From contig NC_086381.1 of the NCBI RefSeq assembly GCF_036588685.1, forward strand, positions 55,737,431 to 55,801,430: a stretch of 64,000 nt of DNA, given 5' to 3'. Positions 11,380 to 23,130 of the stretch are shown here, one piece after another. Both the position numbers and the translations under genes were made by a program. The notes below the pieces were generated by a model. The model was not told where the DNA came from, did no database searches, and saw only the letters and a program-made list of their open reading frames with translations. This DNA comes from Mytilus trossulus (lineage: Eukaryota; Mollusca; Bivalvia; Mytilida; Mytilidae). Each line of letters starts with the position of its first letter. The first letter of the stretch is position 1.

Positions 11380-11788
11380 ATATTGTGTGGTTTGAGTTCC
11401 TTAAATTTAATGTATTGCATAGGTACCTAGGTAAAATAAAACAACCATCTGTACTTTCTTAATCTTATAAATGTCTCTAATCAGTTGCGTAGGACTCACT
11501 GCAGGTCACTTTGATTTTGTTCATGTTTAGAAATGTGATCTGGTCAACAATTTCAGACAAAAGACTGTTTGACTTTTTATGTTTTTTTTTTAAGTTGTGC
11601 AGTGCCACGTGAAAACTTTTCATTGGAAGGAAGGGACGTTGCTGGTACTACTTTAACAAATAGTAACCTCAGAAAAACATAATTATGTTGTTAATTGATT
11701 TTATTCAGTATCATTACGAGGGGGATATTTCAACGGAACTAAAAAGAACCTCTGACCGAGTACTCGTTGCCATCCCTACTTTATATAT
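11380..11788. other. Intergenic, nothing recognised
   Basis: This is the short interval between TRIM-like gene 1 and the Tc1-like element. No gene or repeat was seen. Confidence 0.4.
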
Positions 11789-11790
11789 AA

Positions 11791-13093
11791 ACATGGAAAA
11801 AAGTATTGCAACACCAAATTGAAATTCAAATTAAAAAAAAACACTTTTTATTTTTTTGTTAATAAATTTGTTGAAATAGAACTAGTTGAACATTATTTAA
11901 ATATCACCTGAGTTTAATCAATAAATATCGACTCTATCAGTTCTTATCTGCACATGCAGCTACTGTACTCGTAAACACTAAAACAGATGTTTTCATCCTC
12001 ATTGTTTTCAACACTTAAAATAACCAAGTTTATAAATTTATGTTATTGACACATTGTAATTGGTCATCTACAACTCATAACTGCAGCAAAATGGCAGATA
12101 TCCAGCATGAGGGAAAAGCAGGTATGTCGCTGTGATAATTGCCCGTATTGTTGGTCATCACCATTCCACTATAAGTCGTTTTGAGAATAAAAATCAGGCA
12201 AGAAACGATGTTAAAGACCTTCCGAGGTCAAGAAGACTCCCTATCACATCCGCTAGGGAAAATAAAGCATAATGAAGGTTGGTCTGAAGGAAACCCATTG
12301 CAAACAATGCAATCCTAAAAAGAGAATGATGACCATACAGGAGCCTTTAAACAAGAACTGGTCGAGATCGGCTCATCGCTACTGGTTATAGTGCGATAAT
12401 ACCATTTCGGAGACCTTTGCCTACGAACAGACACACAGATTCTCGTATCAAATATAGTGCAGAGCTCACCAAAGTTGGAAGTAAGTGTCGTGGAGGAAGA
12501 TCCATTGTTCCAATGGAATTCGGTTTATCTTCCTTGGTCCAATCGTAGCCCGAATTTTAACCATATCGAACATTTAATGGACACTAATGATCGTAAAGTG
12601 CATGAAAGGACACCCCGTTCAAACAAGTCACGAAATAAACAATACCCTTCGTCAAGAATGGTTGCTGCTAGTTTAGCAACAAATTTGTCGACTAATGGCA
12701 GGAATCAGAAGACGTTAAGATGCGGTTATTCGTTTGAATGGAGGCTGCACACAAAGTACTAATTCTTTGGCGTATAAAGATCAACCATGATGTGAACAAT
12801 CATCTAAAGATTAATTTTGAAATGTCTGACACTGTTAAGTTCGGCTACAGTAAAAGTTGTAAAATGCATTTTTTTTTAACAAAAAACACTTCATTTTGTT
12901 ATAAAATTATAAAAATTTTGGTGAAATAAAACTTTTTTTTCATACATTTTTTGTTCGTTTTTTAAAAGCCAATTTTATCATTAACTACGATCCAATATTA
13001 TTTTACAAATATTAAATCATATTCCATCCAAAATAATAGACTAATTTTTCAAGTTTTTAAAAATCAAGGTGTTGCAATACTTTTTTCCATGTG
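11791..13093 (+). mobile_element. Degraded Tc1/mariner-type transposon
   Basis: The termini are inverted copies of ACATGGAAAAAAGTATTGCA continuing to ACACC (left 11791-11815, right 13069-13093), with TA dinucleotides outside. The 1.3-kb length fits Tc1. Inside, frames give IIARIVGHHHSTISRF (the helix-turn-helix region) near 12135-12190. The characteristic C-terminal 'W..RSP.FN.IEHLMD' motif (WSNRSPNFNHIEHLMD) lies at about 12537-12584, in place of the usual 'SPDLNPIEHLWD'. Frameshifts and loss of the middle make it inactive. Confidence 0.88.
12090..12762 (+). pseudogene. Tc1-like transposase remnant
   Basis: The DNA-binding part starts near the possible ATG at 12090 (MADIQHEGKA-like), is frameshifted almost at once, and continues with the IVGHHHSTISRF segment. 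The catalytic middle is missing or unreadable. The final part (12457-12762) keeps the post-catalytic 'RSPNFNHIEHLMD' block and then 'RMVAASLATNLS'. It is a clear transposase relic with no activity expected. Confidence 0.8.
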
Positions 13094-13440
13094 TATACAT
13101 GAATGGTATAACTGATGCTAGTTAAAGGAAAATTGAGTTCATAGTACTCTTTATCATTCATTTTATATCCCAAAGCTATGCTTTTCAGATTAATAAAATG
13201 TCTTCCAATATTCAATTTCTCAAGAATTTGTTGTACTTTTTTCCATAACAATTCAAAATATGAACATTTGAGGACGAACTATTCATAATTCTCTATATGT
13301 TTATAGTGTAAGCAAGTATCTGTTTCTACTATATGCCATTGTTTTAATAATTGATGACAGGGAAGTATATAATGAAGTAGTTTCCATCTAAATGTTTTAT
13401 ATCTATGATCATCTAAAAATAAATTTTAATGTGTCATATG

Positions 13441-13772
13441 CCTCTGCTGGTGGACGTTTCGTCTTCGAGGGTATCACCAGCTCAGTAGTCAGCACTTCGG
13501 TGTTGACATGAATATCAATTATGCGGTTATTTATATAAATTTCCTGTTTACAAAACTTTGATTTTTTTGAAAACTAAGGATTTTCTTATCCCAGGCATAG
13601 ATTACATCAGCCGTATTTGGCACAACTTTTTTGAATTTTGAATCCTCGATGCTGTTCAACTTTGTATATGTTTGGTTTATAACTATTTTGATATGAGCGT
13701 CACTGATGTGTCTTGTGTAGACGAAACGCGCGTCTGGCGTACTTAATTATAATCCTGGTACCTTTGATAACT
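13441..13772 (-). repeat. Dispersed repeat D, longest copy, inserted in a LINE
   Basis: It contains GGACGTTTCGTCTTCGAGGG, TCAGCACTTCGGTGTTGACA, GCCGTATTTGGCACAACTTT, AGACGAAACGCGCGTCTGGC and ATAATCCTGGTACCTTTGAT. These are hallmarks of a repeat I remember as very common in mussel transcripts and genomes. It interrupts the flanking LINE frame, so it is the younger of the two insertions. Confidence 0.8.
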
Positions 13773-14093
13773 AACTTGATTAGTATTTTCTATTGTAAAA
13801 TATGATTTCCATTCTAAAAAGCCTATAGGTGTTTGCATTTCCTTGTTTCAAGTAAGAAGTTATAAATGTCATGATCATTTAGGGTTTGAATAGTTTTTTT
13901 TGTTTATGATGTTAACATTTTCTTTTGTTTTTGGAATGCTTTATTCAGTTTTGTTAGCTCAGCTATCCAGTTTTTCTTATTTTTTAGTTTACTTAGTATG
14001 AGGTCTGAGGATATATGTCCATCTTTAAATCATTTATAACCAGCTTTGCTTTGTATCCAGTTTTTAAACAGTAAACGTTTATTGTTGATGTTG

Positions 14094-14113
14094 ATATATA
14101 TATATATATATAT
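14094..14113. repeat. (TA)n microsatellite
   Basis: A run of TA dinucleotides lies inside the LINE remnant. Confidence 0.85.
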
Positions 14114-14567
14114 TGCCCTGAATTATTTGTTTCCTTATTTCCCAAAAACATGGTAGGCTTTTGTTTAGTTTTTTCATTGCTTTTATCCAGGTCTTTATTA
14201 ACTGCACATAAAACTCTGGGTATAGTGAGGGTTATCAACTTTGTAATAATTGTGGAAGAAAATAACGTCTTGCTAGTTGATATGCTTTATGATCGTACGA
14301 TATATAGATACGTAACAATAACGTTACGTTACATACAAACAAAGTGTGCGTGCAATTACGGGAAACAATTAAATTACATAACGTTCTACTGTCTCTTCGT
14401 CTATATTCACGACATTCTGGGGGCCTCAAAATGCATAAGAAATAAAAAAAAAAATCAACATGATAAATTATCAAAACTATTAAAGTTTTACAAAAAGATC
14501 ACACTGAAAGTGTTTTTGTAATTTCACTTTACGTAAACTGTCCTTCATAAAAATCGTTTAACAATTA

Positions 14568-16330
14568 CTATAGTTCTAATGTATATAACTTCACAATGGG
14601 TCGTGCGGTAACTAGTCCTCTAGAAGTCCGTACTTTTGCTGCTCGAATGAGTCCATCTCCTCCTTTGATGACGTCTCCTATTGTTCCTTATATCCATAAA
14701 AGTCGTGGTGATTGACTTCCTACTTGAACTACATCCCCGATGTTTACTTATCCATTTTGTTTCCCGGAGGCTCGATGATATTCATGTAATTCGGCAAGAT
14801 ATTCATTAGACCAACGTTTGTCGAAATGGTCTAATGAAAGTCCTTTTCTTTCAAATAATTTGTTTGCTGTGATCGTATTAAGTTCTTGAATATTTGCGTT
14901 GTGTTTGTCGTTTTGCATCTCTAACGTCGTAATTATCATCCCGTGTAAAAGATGAGATGGCGTCAATGGTTCGGGATCTCTTATGTCGGAAATTATATTT
15001 GTAAGTGGGCGATTGTTGATAGTAGTTTCAATTTCCGTGAGTATTGTTGTCAAAGATTGTTCGCTTACGAGTGCCTTACCAAAAAATTTCTTTAGGACAC
15101 TTTTTGTTAATGCCAATTAGACGTTCCAACCATCCACCATACCACGGCGCTCCTTTCGAAATGAATTTCCAGTTGATATTTGAATTCAGCTGACTTTGAC
15201 GTGCATTTGATGCGGCTACAAATCTAGGTGCGTTATCGGAATAAATAGTTTGTGGTGTTCCTGTTCGGCTGATAAAACGTCTAAATGCTAGGATAAAAGT
15301 GTTTAATGACAAATCAGGTACAAGTTCCAAATGTATAGCTCGTATATATGCACATGTGAATAAACATATATATACCTTCTGCGGGTGTGTTGATGTATCC
15401 TTGATGTGTAGAGGTCCTGTAAAATCTATTCCAGTTGTGCAAAATGGTATGGTGTACTTAACTCGCTGCTTTGGTAGTGGTGGTTGTTCCGGGCTGTTGT
15501 ACGGTTTACCAATTATTTTTTGGCACTGTATGCATTTACGTTAAACATTGTTCACGCATTGTCGAATTGCCGGTATCCAGTATGATTGCCTTATATGTGT
15601 TATTGTTTGGCCGACTCCTGCATGTAGATTTCCTAAATGTGCGTTCATAATAAAAAAAATCTGTAAGTTTGTGGTTCTTTGGTAATATAGTAGGAAACTT
15701 CGCGTTTTCTTCTAGAGATGAATTTTGTATTCTGCCTTTACATCGTATGATTCCATTTTCATCCAGATATAAACGTAATTGTTATACAAGCGGTAGTAAT
15801 TTAACTTTCGAACTTAACGAAATATCTTCTATCTCTTTCACGTACCTGTCTAGTTGTGTATCTTTGATCCATACATTCATCATCGTGAAGTGTCATTGTG
15901 TATTGTTAATATCTGTGCTCAACGGTCCTGATAGCAAGTAGACTATTTTGGATTTAACAGCTGTTAACTCGAATTACTTCATCTTTGACTATAGACCAGT
16001 AGTAATCTGCTCCAACGAGACGCGAAATATTTATCCTTCGTAACTGGGAGGGCAAGTTGTAATCCTCGTAAATAGGACAAGCTGTTGATGTTTACCTATT
16101 TCTTTTTATGTATCGGTGCGGCAATTTTCGGTACAATAACTACTTCCATCGAAATTCTTTCTCTTCTTTCGGTCTCAATCAATAATATTGCTTTCTCCAG
16201 GTTGCGTACCTCACCTTCTTTCCCGCCAAATGCAGAAATGTGCATGCTTACTATACCAGTTGGTTTGAATTGGAGTTTTGCTACAAGTTCTTCATCGAGT
16301 AGAATGTTAGTCATAACACTTTCATCATGA
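14568..16330 (-). pseudogene. BEL/Pao LTR-retrotransposon relic (protease, integrase, DUF5641 parts)
   Basis: On the minus strand the order is: an aspartic-protease-like/DUF1758 part (ILLDEELVAKLQ at about 16300; IGADYYWSIVKDEV near 16000); an integrase zinc-binding part with NAHLGNLHAG and YWIPAIRQC (about 15640-15560) followed by CIQCQK; an integrase core with GIDFTGPL (about 15425), SDNAPRF (about 15235) and APWYGGWLERL (about 15140); and a DUF5641 tail ending at 14568 with GLIRAAKVRTS and RPIVKLYTLEL. The reverse transcriptase is missing between protease and integrase. A TAA interrupts the zinc-binding part near 15541, and a frameshift separates core and tail near 15116. No LTRs were seen. 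Confidence 0.88.
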
Positions 16331-16399
16331 TACCATACGGGTGCTACGGCAGTTTCAATAGAATAACGGTATGTGCTGTAACGACAGAATGCATAGTGG

Positions 16400-18130
16400 C
16401 ACTCTTTATTTCTGTGGTACTTATAGTAAGGTGACCAAGTAAGGAAAAGTCGCTTATTTAAGGAGTGTAATCGTCATTCGGACTATACGGCTATAAATCA
16501 CAGTATCGATAGTTCAAAGCTTGCGTCGTCAAAAAATCGTACGGTGCAATTTTTGTAAAATGGGCTTTGAAGTTCGTTCCCTTATTTAAAAAAAAAAAAA
16601 ACTTTCAAAAGATTTTAGGCCTACATTCTAAAAATACATTCGTGATATGCTTTTTGTTATTATATACATTGTTGTTTCACCTTATTTTTACAATTTCAAA
16701 CAAAGTTTAAAACAAAATTAATCCGTTATTGAAGAGTTTCTGTACAAATTGAACACTAAGAGTATTTTTCATTCAAAAGAGTACGTTGCAATACTTTTTC
16801 ATCATTTATTTTTATGCAAAATGTAAAATAATCAACATTTATATGATATTTCAAACCTTTATTAAGCAACAATTTCAAAATCATTTATCGCGGACACATT
16901 TTTTGACTTGTGCATTGAAACAAAATATACACTACAAAAAATGAAGATACAGATTTTCCTCTTGAAATTCGACTTGTACCAAAATACTGAAACGGACCGA
17001 TACTAGTATTTTAATCTATAAATGATATTTCGTATCACAACGATTTTTAGTGGAAGAAGACGTCAAGTCTTCTGAAGACTTAAGGGGCCGACCCTTGGCA
17101 TTGAGGTTCTGTATGCCGCATTCATTTCGTATATTACAATTTCAAAACAACTTAGATTACTGACACCGATTTTTACACATGATTAGGCATCTGAATCATT
17201 TAATTTGTAAATTATGATTGTAAAACAATCACTATCGTAAATATGACCCTTTTATTTATGTAAATTATTAGATTTCATCTCATCCACATGAACGTTATTT
17301 GTTAACTTGTAACAGGATGTTTTAACTGTAGATATTTGTATTACGCATGCGTGAATTTGGTATCGGGACAACTCGCCCTGTTTACAAGTTCGCCCTTGAA
17401 GTTACAAATTTGCAATCCTACAGACAAGAAGATTTTATTTTTATATAAATAAAAAGGATATATAAAGTGTTGTCTTTATTCATGGTTTTCCTTTGTCATG
17501 TGAATTAGATGCCCTTCGTAACATACATGTGAACCTCCCGGCGGGAGAACAAAACTCCCGTTTTCAGGGGTCTCCGTTTAGGAGAAAAAACTCCCGTGTA
17601 TGAAATATTTCATGAATGAAAATTTTCAGACGCCATATTTAATCATTTCTTACTACTGCACGGGTGTAATTGACACCTGTGTTAAATTTTACCTGAACAT
17701 CAAAGAAAATGTATAATTATATGGCTTCACTTGACAGCTTGGGTGTCAAACATACTGGTAATCAACGATGTTTACCTCCGGCTAACTGCCGTTGTGTTAT
17801 CAAAACGATGTGTATTGGGAATATTGAAATACTTTTTTGTTACTTCCCGTTGTTTTAGCCTGTTTTCAGTTATTTTGCTTTTAAAAATGTAAATTGTAAA
17901 AAGACTATAAATGATTAACATTTTAATCAAATAATCATAAAATGATGTTAATTAAATGAATTTAAATGATTTTGGACAAATAAAAAAATTAAAATTTATA
18001 CATTATTTTAGCAATCTAGACCTCCTTTCAAGGATTACATTGAAGTTTATATCATACATTTGTTTCTGATTCATTAGAACTCAACATACAATATGAACAA
18101 CTATACTACTAAAAGGTCTAGTAGTCAAAT
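16400..18130. other. Intergenic, nothing recognised
   Basis: It is AT-rich without a recognisable gene. Small self-complementary features occur (AAGTCTTCTGAAGACTT at about 17066; repeated CTCCCG blocks at 17527-17595) but no defined element. Confidence 0.4.
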
Positions 18131-18140
18131 TTATTTCTAG

Positions 18141-18173
18141 CAAGGATTTGTAGTCTAACTATACAAATCCTTG
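18141..18173. mobile_element. 33-bp palindrome with 7-bp flanking direct repeats
   Basis: CAAGGATTTGTA (18141-18152) and TACAAATCCTTG (18162-18173) are perfect arms around GTCTAACTA. TTTCTAG borders it exactly on both sides (18134-18140 and 18174-18180). The arms equal those at 6524-6551. Confidence 0.72.
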
Positions 18174-18180
18174 TTTCTAG

Positions 18181-19100
18181 TAAAATTTTAAAATTTAAAT
18201 GTGTAAATGTTAGTTTATATAAGATTTTATTGTGTAAGCTAAGAAATAGCAAGACATTTTACACGTTTTTTAAGTCTTTTTAAGCTTTCTACAAATATGA
18301 CTTTCATAATGCTTAAAATCCATGCAGTACTAGTGTTAGTGTATGTTATTTTTTTAATTAAATTACGATGTTGCAAATATACATGTGGAGCTTATTTCTT
18401 TCTTATTTGTCTAAACATTTACAAATGAAAAGGAGATGGAGACATGAACAAAAATATATACAGATAAGATATATAAATATAATGATTCATTTGCAAGCAG
18501 TGAACACAAACAAAACAAAACAAGAAACAGATTCTTCTTATTATTTTATTTTATTCAAATAGAGAGGCAATAAGGGAACTATAAACATTACAATTTGATG
18601 GAAATTTGAAGAAAAAACACAATTTCTACATCATTTGGTTACATTTACGACAAAATTTATGTCGATAAAAAACATGATGATTTGACCATTCAGTACTTAA
18701 TAGATGCATAGTTCTTGGGGAAAAGTCTTATCAAATAATATGAATATAAATGACTTTTTTGTGCTCATTTTTTACAGTGGGTTGTGATGATCTTCCAGTT
18801 AGGTTACCCTCATTTGGAGTGTTGTTCCCAACCTGTTAAAGGTTCATCTTTGTGCATTATTCAAAATTGGAAATTTCAACAAGCATCTAATATTCTTAAT
18901 CTGGAAAATAGACCCTTTCATAGCTTCATGCATATTTTTTCTACCGATTTAATATATAACTAGAATCATGCAAACAGACTTAAGGAAAAGGCATGTAAGT
19001 TCATCATACAAATATGACACTTTTTCTAGACAATCCAGATCTTGCAAAATACGTCGCTAAAATTGTAACCTTTAAAATTGTTGTTGTGCAGTAAAAACCC
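18181..19100. other. Intergenic, nothing recognised
   Basis: AT-rich DNA with no credible coding region or repeat relationship seen. Confidence 0.4.
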
Positions 19101-19109
19101 ATATGGGAA

Positions 19110-19395
19110 CTTTCAAAAGTTGGCGGGTATGTAACAAGTCTTACTATTTTTATGCTCCATTTATGGGCAATATGTTTTCTAGTCTGTCCATCCGTCCTGC
19201 TTCTGGTTATAAAGTTTATGGTCGAGGTAGTTTTTGTTGAAGTTGAACTCCAATCAACTTGAAACTTAGTACACATGTGTTCCTTATGATATGATCTTCT
19301 TAATTTTACTGCCAAATTAAAGATTTTACCTAATTTTCATAGTCAACTGAACATAGAAAGAGATTGTACGGATGGGAAATCCATGTACTTATGAA
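19110..19395 (+). repeat. Dispersed bivalve repeat with 'GTCGAGGTAGTTTTTG' block
   Basis: The segment contains TTTTCTAGTCTGTCCATCCG, TAAAGTTTATGGTCGAGGTA, TCCAATCAACTTGAAACTTA and GTACACATGTGTTCC. I recognise the order from a widespread mollusc repeat. This is from memory; only one copy is present in the window. Confidence 0.55.
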
Positions 19396-19791
19396 CTTTT
19401 CTTGTTTGAAGAAAAAAATACATTTTAACAATAATGGAACAAAGCAGCCTGGGAAAGTGGGGCTGCTTTTATGGTAATTCAAGTTACTTTTTATTCACCT
19501 TCTTCCACTTCAGAGCTATCAGCTCTTTGATTCATTGCTAAAATTTGTTCAATTCGATCTTGTTTGTTAGTTCATAGCCCTATTTCGTGTTGGTTAATGT
19601 GTTTTTATGTATTTTTAAAAGATTTATTATTTTCGTATGTTTATTTGATATGTTTTTTTTTCTTTTTACTTATTTCAAAAATGAAGAACCAAAACATGTA
19701 ATTATCTGAAAAATGTTTGAATTAGGAAGTCCTTTACTATTAGGTCCTATCAGGAACATATAGTTGACCCCCAGGTACTAGTCAAAGAAAC

Positions 19792-20003
19792 CAGGATTAT
19801 AATGCTATACGCCTGACGCGTTTTTTGTCTACTTATAAATCATCATTGACGCTCAAATAAAAAATGTTTCGAAGTTGAAGAGCATTGAGGACCAAAATTC
19901 CAAAGAGTTGTGCCAAATACGGCTAAGTTAATCGATTCCTGGGATAAGAAAATCCTTAGTTTTTCGAATATATCAAAGTTTTGTAATAGAAAATTTATAA
20001 AAA
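19792..20003 (+). repeat. Dispersed repeat D, copy 3
   Basis: It opens with CCAGGATTATAATGCTATAC and continues with GACGCTCAAATAAAAAATG, AGAGCATTGAGGACCAAAAT, GTTGTGCCAAATACGGCTAA and TGGGATAAGAAAATCC. It is the inverse of 13441-13772 but lacks that copy's outer part. Confidence 0.75.
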
Positions 20004-20009
20004 TGACCA

Positions 20010-21420
20010 TGTAAAAAAGGCAAATCATGTGTTTTAATCTTGAAAAGAGTATTGTGTGCCAGAGAAGAAGTACTGAATCACTTATTCTACTGTAAAGAGT
20101 AAACGTTGCTTCATAAGTTCATGATGGAATCTGCCAGCAATTTGTTGTAGCGTTTGTTGAAATTCCTGATTTGGTGAACCAGTTCGATTCTGATGTCGTT
20201 TTGCACTTTCCTAACCTCCCTTTGGCCCATCACTCACAACGTACACCAGTCTGAGAGGTTGTATCGCATTGCTTTTTAAAATGTTTTGATTAGATAAAAA
20301 CAAAAAAGTTAAATATTTGGTGACCTTGCAGCTGACCGTATTATAAACATGCGACCCAATGCTTTTTTCTACCGTACACAGTAGCAGACAATTTTTACCG
20401 CTACGATATGAAAAACTAAATAAAGTTTTATGCTGAAAAGGAAAGCCGCACAAAGACTACAGCTTCCACCAAATTGTATCAGGTTATTGAAGGGAGAAGG
20501 ATTCCTGACTGGAAGAAGTTTATTTCTGTTAAAGAAAACCAACAAGCTCTCCATAATTTCTTTGGTAGTTTTTCTTCTTCAAAACTAGGACAAATCCCCT
20601 TCCACCTTAAAAAGGGCTTTACTTACCCGGAACGTTTGTAAATCCAAAATTGTAGAAGTTATTTCAGACAATAATGTTAATTGTAAATGACTGCTGTAAC
20701 TTGATTAGCACTCAACAAGGGCCAATACTCGTATAATTAATGCCTTACACTTTGACAAGATTTTTTACCAATTCACCAGCTACTAGTATATGTGTTTGCT
20801 TTTCCCCAACAATTTATAAACTGCCTCATGTTGTACATACTCTTACCGGATGCTACACAACTTCGTCTCTGTTTGGAATAGTGAGAAAATCGTCTACAAG
20901 ACTTTGAAGGACACGCACGACTATTGTAGTTACAGAAGAGTTTTGGCAGTGCTGATGAAGATGAAACCCTTGTTTTTGCAAGAATTTAGTTTCGAAGGTA
21001 TGACCTGAAGAATCTCTTTATAGCATTCCATCATATGAATAAAATGCGCGTCAAGCTTGCCATGAGGAAAGATGTAGGTTTAGTTAGGTTACCTCTCTGT
21101 GAAGTGGCAATTTTGACCGCATCACACATTGTTTATCTCCCTGTTCCGACATCTTTAGAATACGGTTGGCCATAAAAATGTTAACTCATTACACCACGTT
21201 TATTTTGAAAGGCATATGTCAGCAGAACTCATGCAAATCTCCATGTAAAAAGTGTTTGTTGACAACAAAATCTTACATGTACGACGCTTTGCTCCTGTCA
21301 AGGGTCAGAACTATGTAGAGATTCTTTGACAGATAAATCAGTAGATATTCCTGAATGAAATCTGTTTTGTGGATCATTTTGATTTGATTTTTAATTGTAA
21401 CTGTTTCGAGGGAACACGTG
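20010..21420. other. Degraded DNA upstream of an RT fragment
   Basis: No intact frame was found. The region precedes the reverse-transcriptase fragment and could include its decayed 5' part, but I could not identify specific motifs. Confidence 0.3.
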
Positions 21421-21424
21421 GCTT

Positions 21425-21835
21425 TTGTTTGCAATGAATTACATGGCTGTCGGCATTCCAATGGGAACTAATTGTGCCCCTCATCTTGACGACTTGTTTC
21501 TTTATTATTATGAGGCTAACTTCATACACGAACTTCTTAGGGAGAAATATACGAAGTTAGCAATATCAGTTAACTCTACTTTCCGCTATATAGATCTTTC
21601 ACTAAACAATTCAAAATTTGGTGACCATGTGGAACGCATCTATCCCATCGAATTGGAGATAAAGGATACTACAGATACAGTTAAGTCGGCTTCATATCTT
21701 GACTTACATCTAGAAATTGACAATGAGGGTCGGTTGAAAACAAAACTTTACGACAAAAGAGATGATTTCAGATTTCCAATTGTGAACTTTCCATTGGGAG
21801 CTTGGATGACAAATTTTGTCCTGCATTTTTTTTAG
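21425..21835 (+). pseudogene. Reverse-transcriptase fragment with damaged catalytic box
   Basis: The 136-codon frame contains GIPMGTNCAPHLDDLFLYYY (RT motif 4 region) and then FRYIDLSLNNSKF. The family normally has FRYIDDVLSLNN, so the second catalytic Asp and a Val are deleted in frame. SASYLDLHLEID and KLYDKRDDFRFPIVNFP follow, and homology then ends abruptly at a TCCTG-rich array. The motifs fit a dispersed bivalve RT family, possibly Penelope-like. It is a truncated and inactive copy; the ATG is fortuitous. Confidence 0.75.
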
Positions 21836-21980
21836 CTGTAATCTCTGTCCTGCCTTTTTTTAATTTTATTTTATCCTGACTTTTGTTTTACCTAAATTGT
21901 CGTCCTGACTTTTTTTTGAAAGTGTCTCATCCTGCCTTTTTTTTTACTCTAAACTCCTGTCCTGCCTATTTTTCCAAATT
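21819..21980. repeat. Degenerate tandem repeat, TCCTG + poly(T) units
   Basis: GTCCTGCATTTTTTTT, GTCCTGCCTTTTTTT, ATCCTGACTTTTG, GTCCTGACTTTTTTTT, ATCCTGCCTTTTTTTTT and GTCCTGCCTATTTTT occur every 25-40 bases. It abuts the truncated end of the RT fragment. Confidence 0.7.
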
Positions 21981-22269
21981 TCATCATAGCCCCCTCCCCC
22001 CTCCCATAAAAATCAAATGGTAGCTCCCTGTAACGGATCTATTTTTAAATAGATTGGTTTAACTATTACTATATGAATGTCCTACAATTATTCAATCACA
22101 TAATCTATATAAGTATGTTTATAAAGTGATAGATTACTTCTTATAAGAAATAATCAATTAAGTTTGTATGATAAATTCTATTTATAAATTATTCATTTTT
22201 AATCAAACACATTTAAAATATACCGCGCATTTAAACTAGTTTTGTGTATATCATGTTTACCATTTATCA

Positions 22270-22283
22270 TATAAAGTAACGTG
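22270..22283 (+). promoter_or_regulatory. Putative core promoter of TRIM-like gene 2
   Basis: TATAAAG at 22270-22276 is followed by AACGTG, where the paralogous promoter has CACGTG. The flanking block (22203-22630) aligns with 6735-7150, including ACTTTCCTGGTCG just downstream. Confidence 0.5.
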
Positions 22284-22299
22284 ATAAGTCGCGTAATGA

Positions 22300-22586
22300 C
22301 TTTCCTGGTCGCCCTTTTATTAACAACAATGAAACACTCGTAATTAACAGGTAAATGAATGAATTTAACATGATTTGTATAACTGTTTTGTTATTAATCA
22401 TTTGTTTATCTATAAATAAGATATGAATAGTAAGTATATTTCACTTTTTCTCTACCCCAGAAAACGAAAGTTACAAAGAGAGAACAACTCCAGATTATTT
22501 TACTGCACACATCCCATATGCTCATTGAGTTGGTCCGGTTTTCAGTTTTGTAATACCTAATCTTTGTTTGTGTGCTTCTGTTATAG
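22300..22586 (+). other. Putative 5' non-coding exon and intron start of TRIM-like gene 2
   Basis: It is homologous to 6815-7112. The donor GTAAGTATA begins at 22440, and a pyrimidine-rich acceptor-like sequence ends in TTATAG at 22586. AGAGAGAACAACTCCAG is shared between the copies. The conserved part ends near 22630, where other repeats begin. A splice from 22440 to the acceptor at 24651-24652 is an alternative to the short intron. Confidence 0.45.
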
Positions 22587-22663
22587 ACTTTTGACCAAGA
22601 TTTCTATTTGAAGCTTCTCGTGCAAGTGTGATTAGGGAATGGTCATTATTTATCCGCTGAAGG

Positions 22664-22797
22664 TAAAAAGTAAAATCACAAAAATACTGAACTCAGAGGA
22701 AAATCAATACGGAAGTCCATAATCACATGGCAAAATCAAATAACAAAACGCATCATACAAGAACTGTCATATTCCTGATCTGGTACAGGCATTTGTA
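22664..22797 (+). repeat. Dispersed repeat C, copy 1
   Basis: AAAGTAAAATCACAAAAATA, CTGAACTCAGAGGAAAATCA, AAGTCCATAATCACATGGCA and TACAGGCATTTGTAAT appear in this order. The same order recurs at 24035-24190 and 39918-40070. Confidence 0.8.
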
Positions 22798-23130
22798 ATA
22801 TTTCAAATTTTTCATTTCAAATTTTTTTTTGTTGGCAACCCCCCATAATTTTTACAAACCCCGTAATGACCCCTCTCAAAAACGATATATCATAAGTATG
22901 ACCCCCCGCCCCCCAAAAAAAAAATAATAAAAAAAATTAATTATACCTTCATTTTCATTTAAAAAATGATTTTAGAATGTACATGACCATTTTTCAGTCC
23001 TACCTCTATCCCAAGAACTATATCATCAAAAGGGTTTTAACGCTTTAGAAAGTTGAAATACACATGTTTTACTGCCTGTTCAGAATCATTTTATGTTTTA
23101 TACAGTTGTTAATCTTAAAAATTGATCAGA

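Larger units (their letters stand above)
13100..14130 (-). pseudogene. LINE reverse-transcriptase C-terminal fragment, split by repeat D
   Basis: Read on the minus strand, 14130-13790 carries an LFKNWIQSKAGYK-like segment and then SSDLILSKLKNKKNWIAEL and TKLNKAF. After the repeat D insertion, 13440-13100 continues with FRWKLLHYILPC, the cysteine-bearing TCLHYKHIENYE, and FELLWKKVQQILEKLNI. This order matches the zinc-binding C-terminus of a mollusc non-LTR retrotransposon family. Stops and frameshifts are present. The 5' part is absent. Confidence 0.65.

Noticed and set aside
14150-14521. 123-codon plus-strand frame
   Set aside because: It overlaps the LINE remnant on the other strand at its start and has no domain. 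Its composition is that of random AT-rich DNA.
15299-16330. Plus-strand frames at 15299-15544, 15669-15941 and 16085-16330
   Set aside because: They are antisense shadows of the BEL/Pao protease and integrase motifs on the minus strand.
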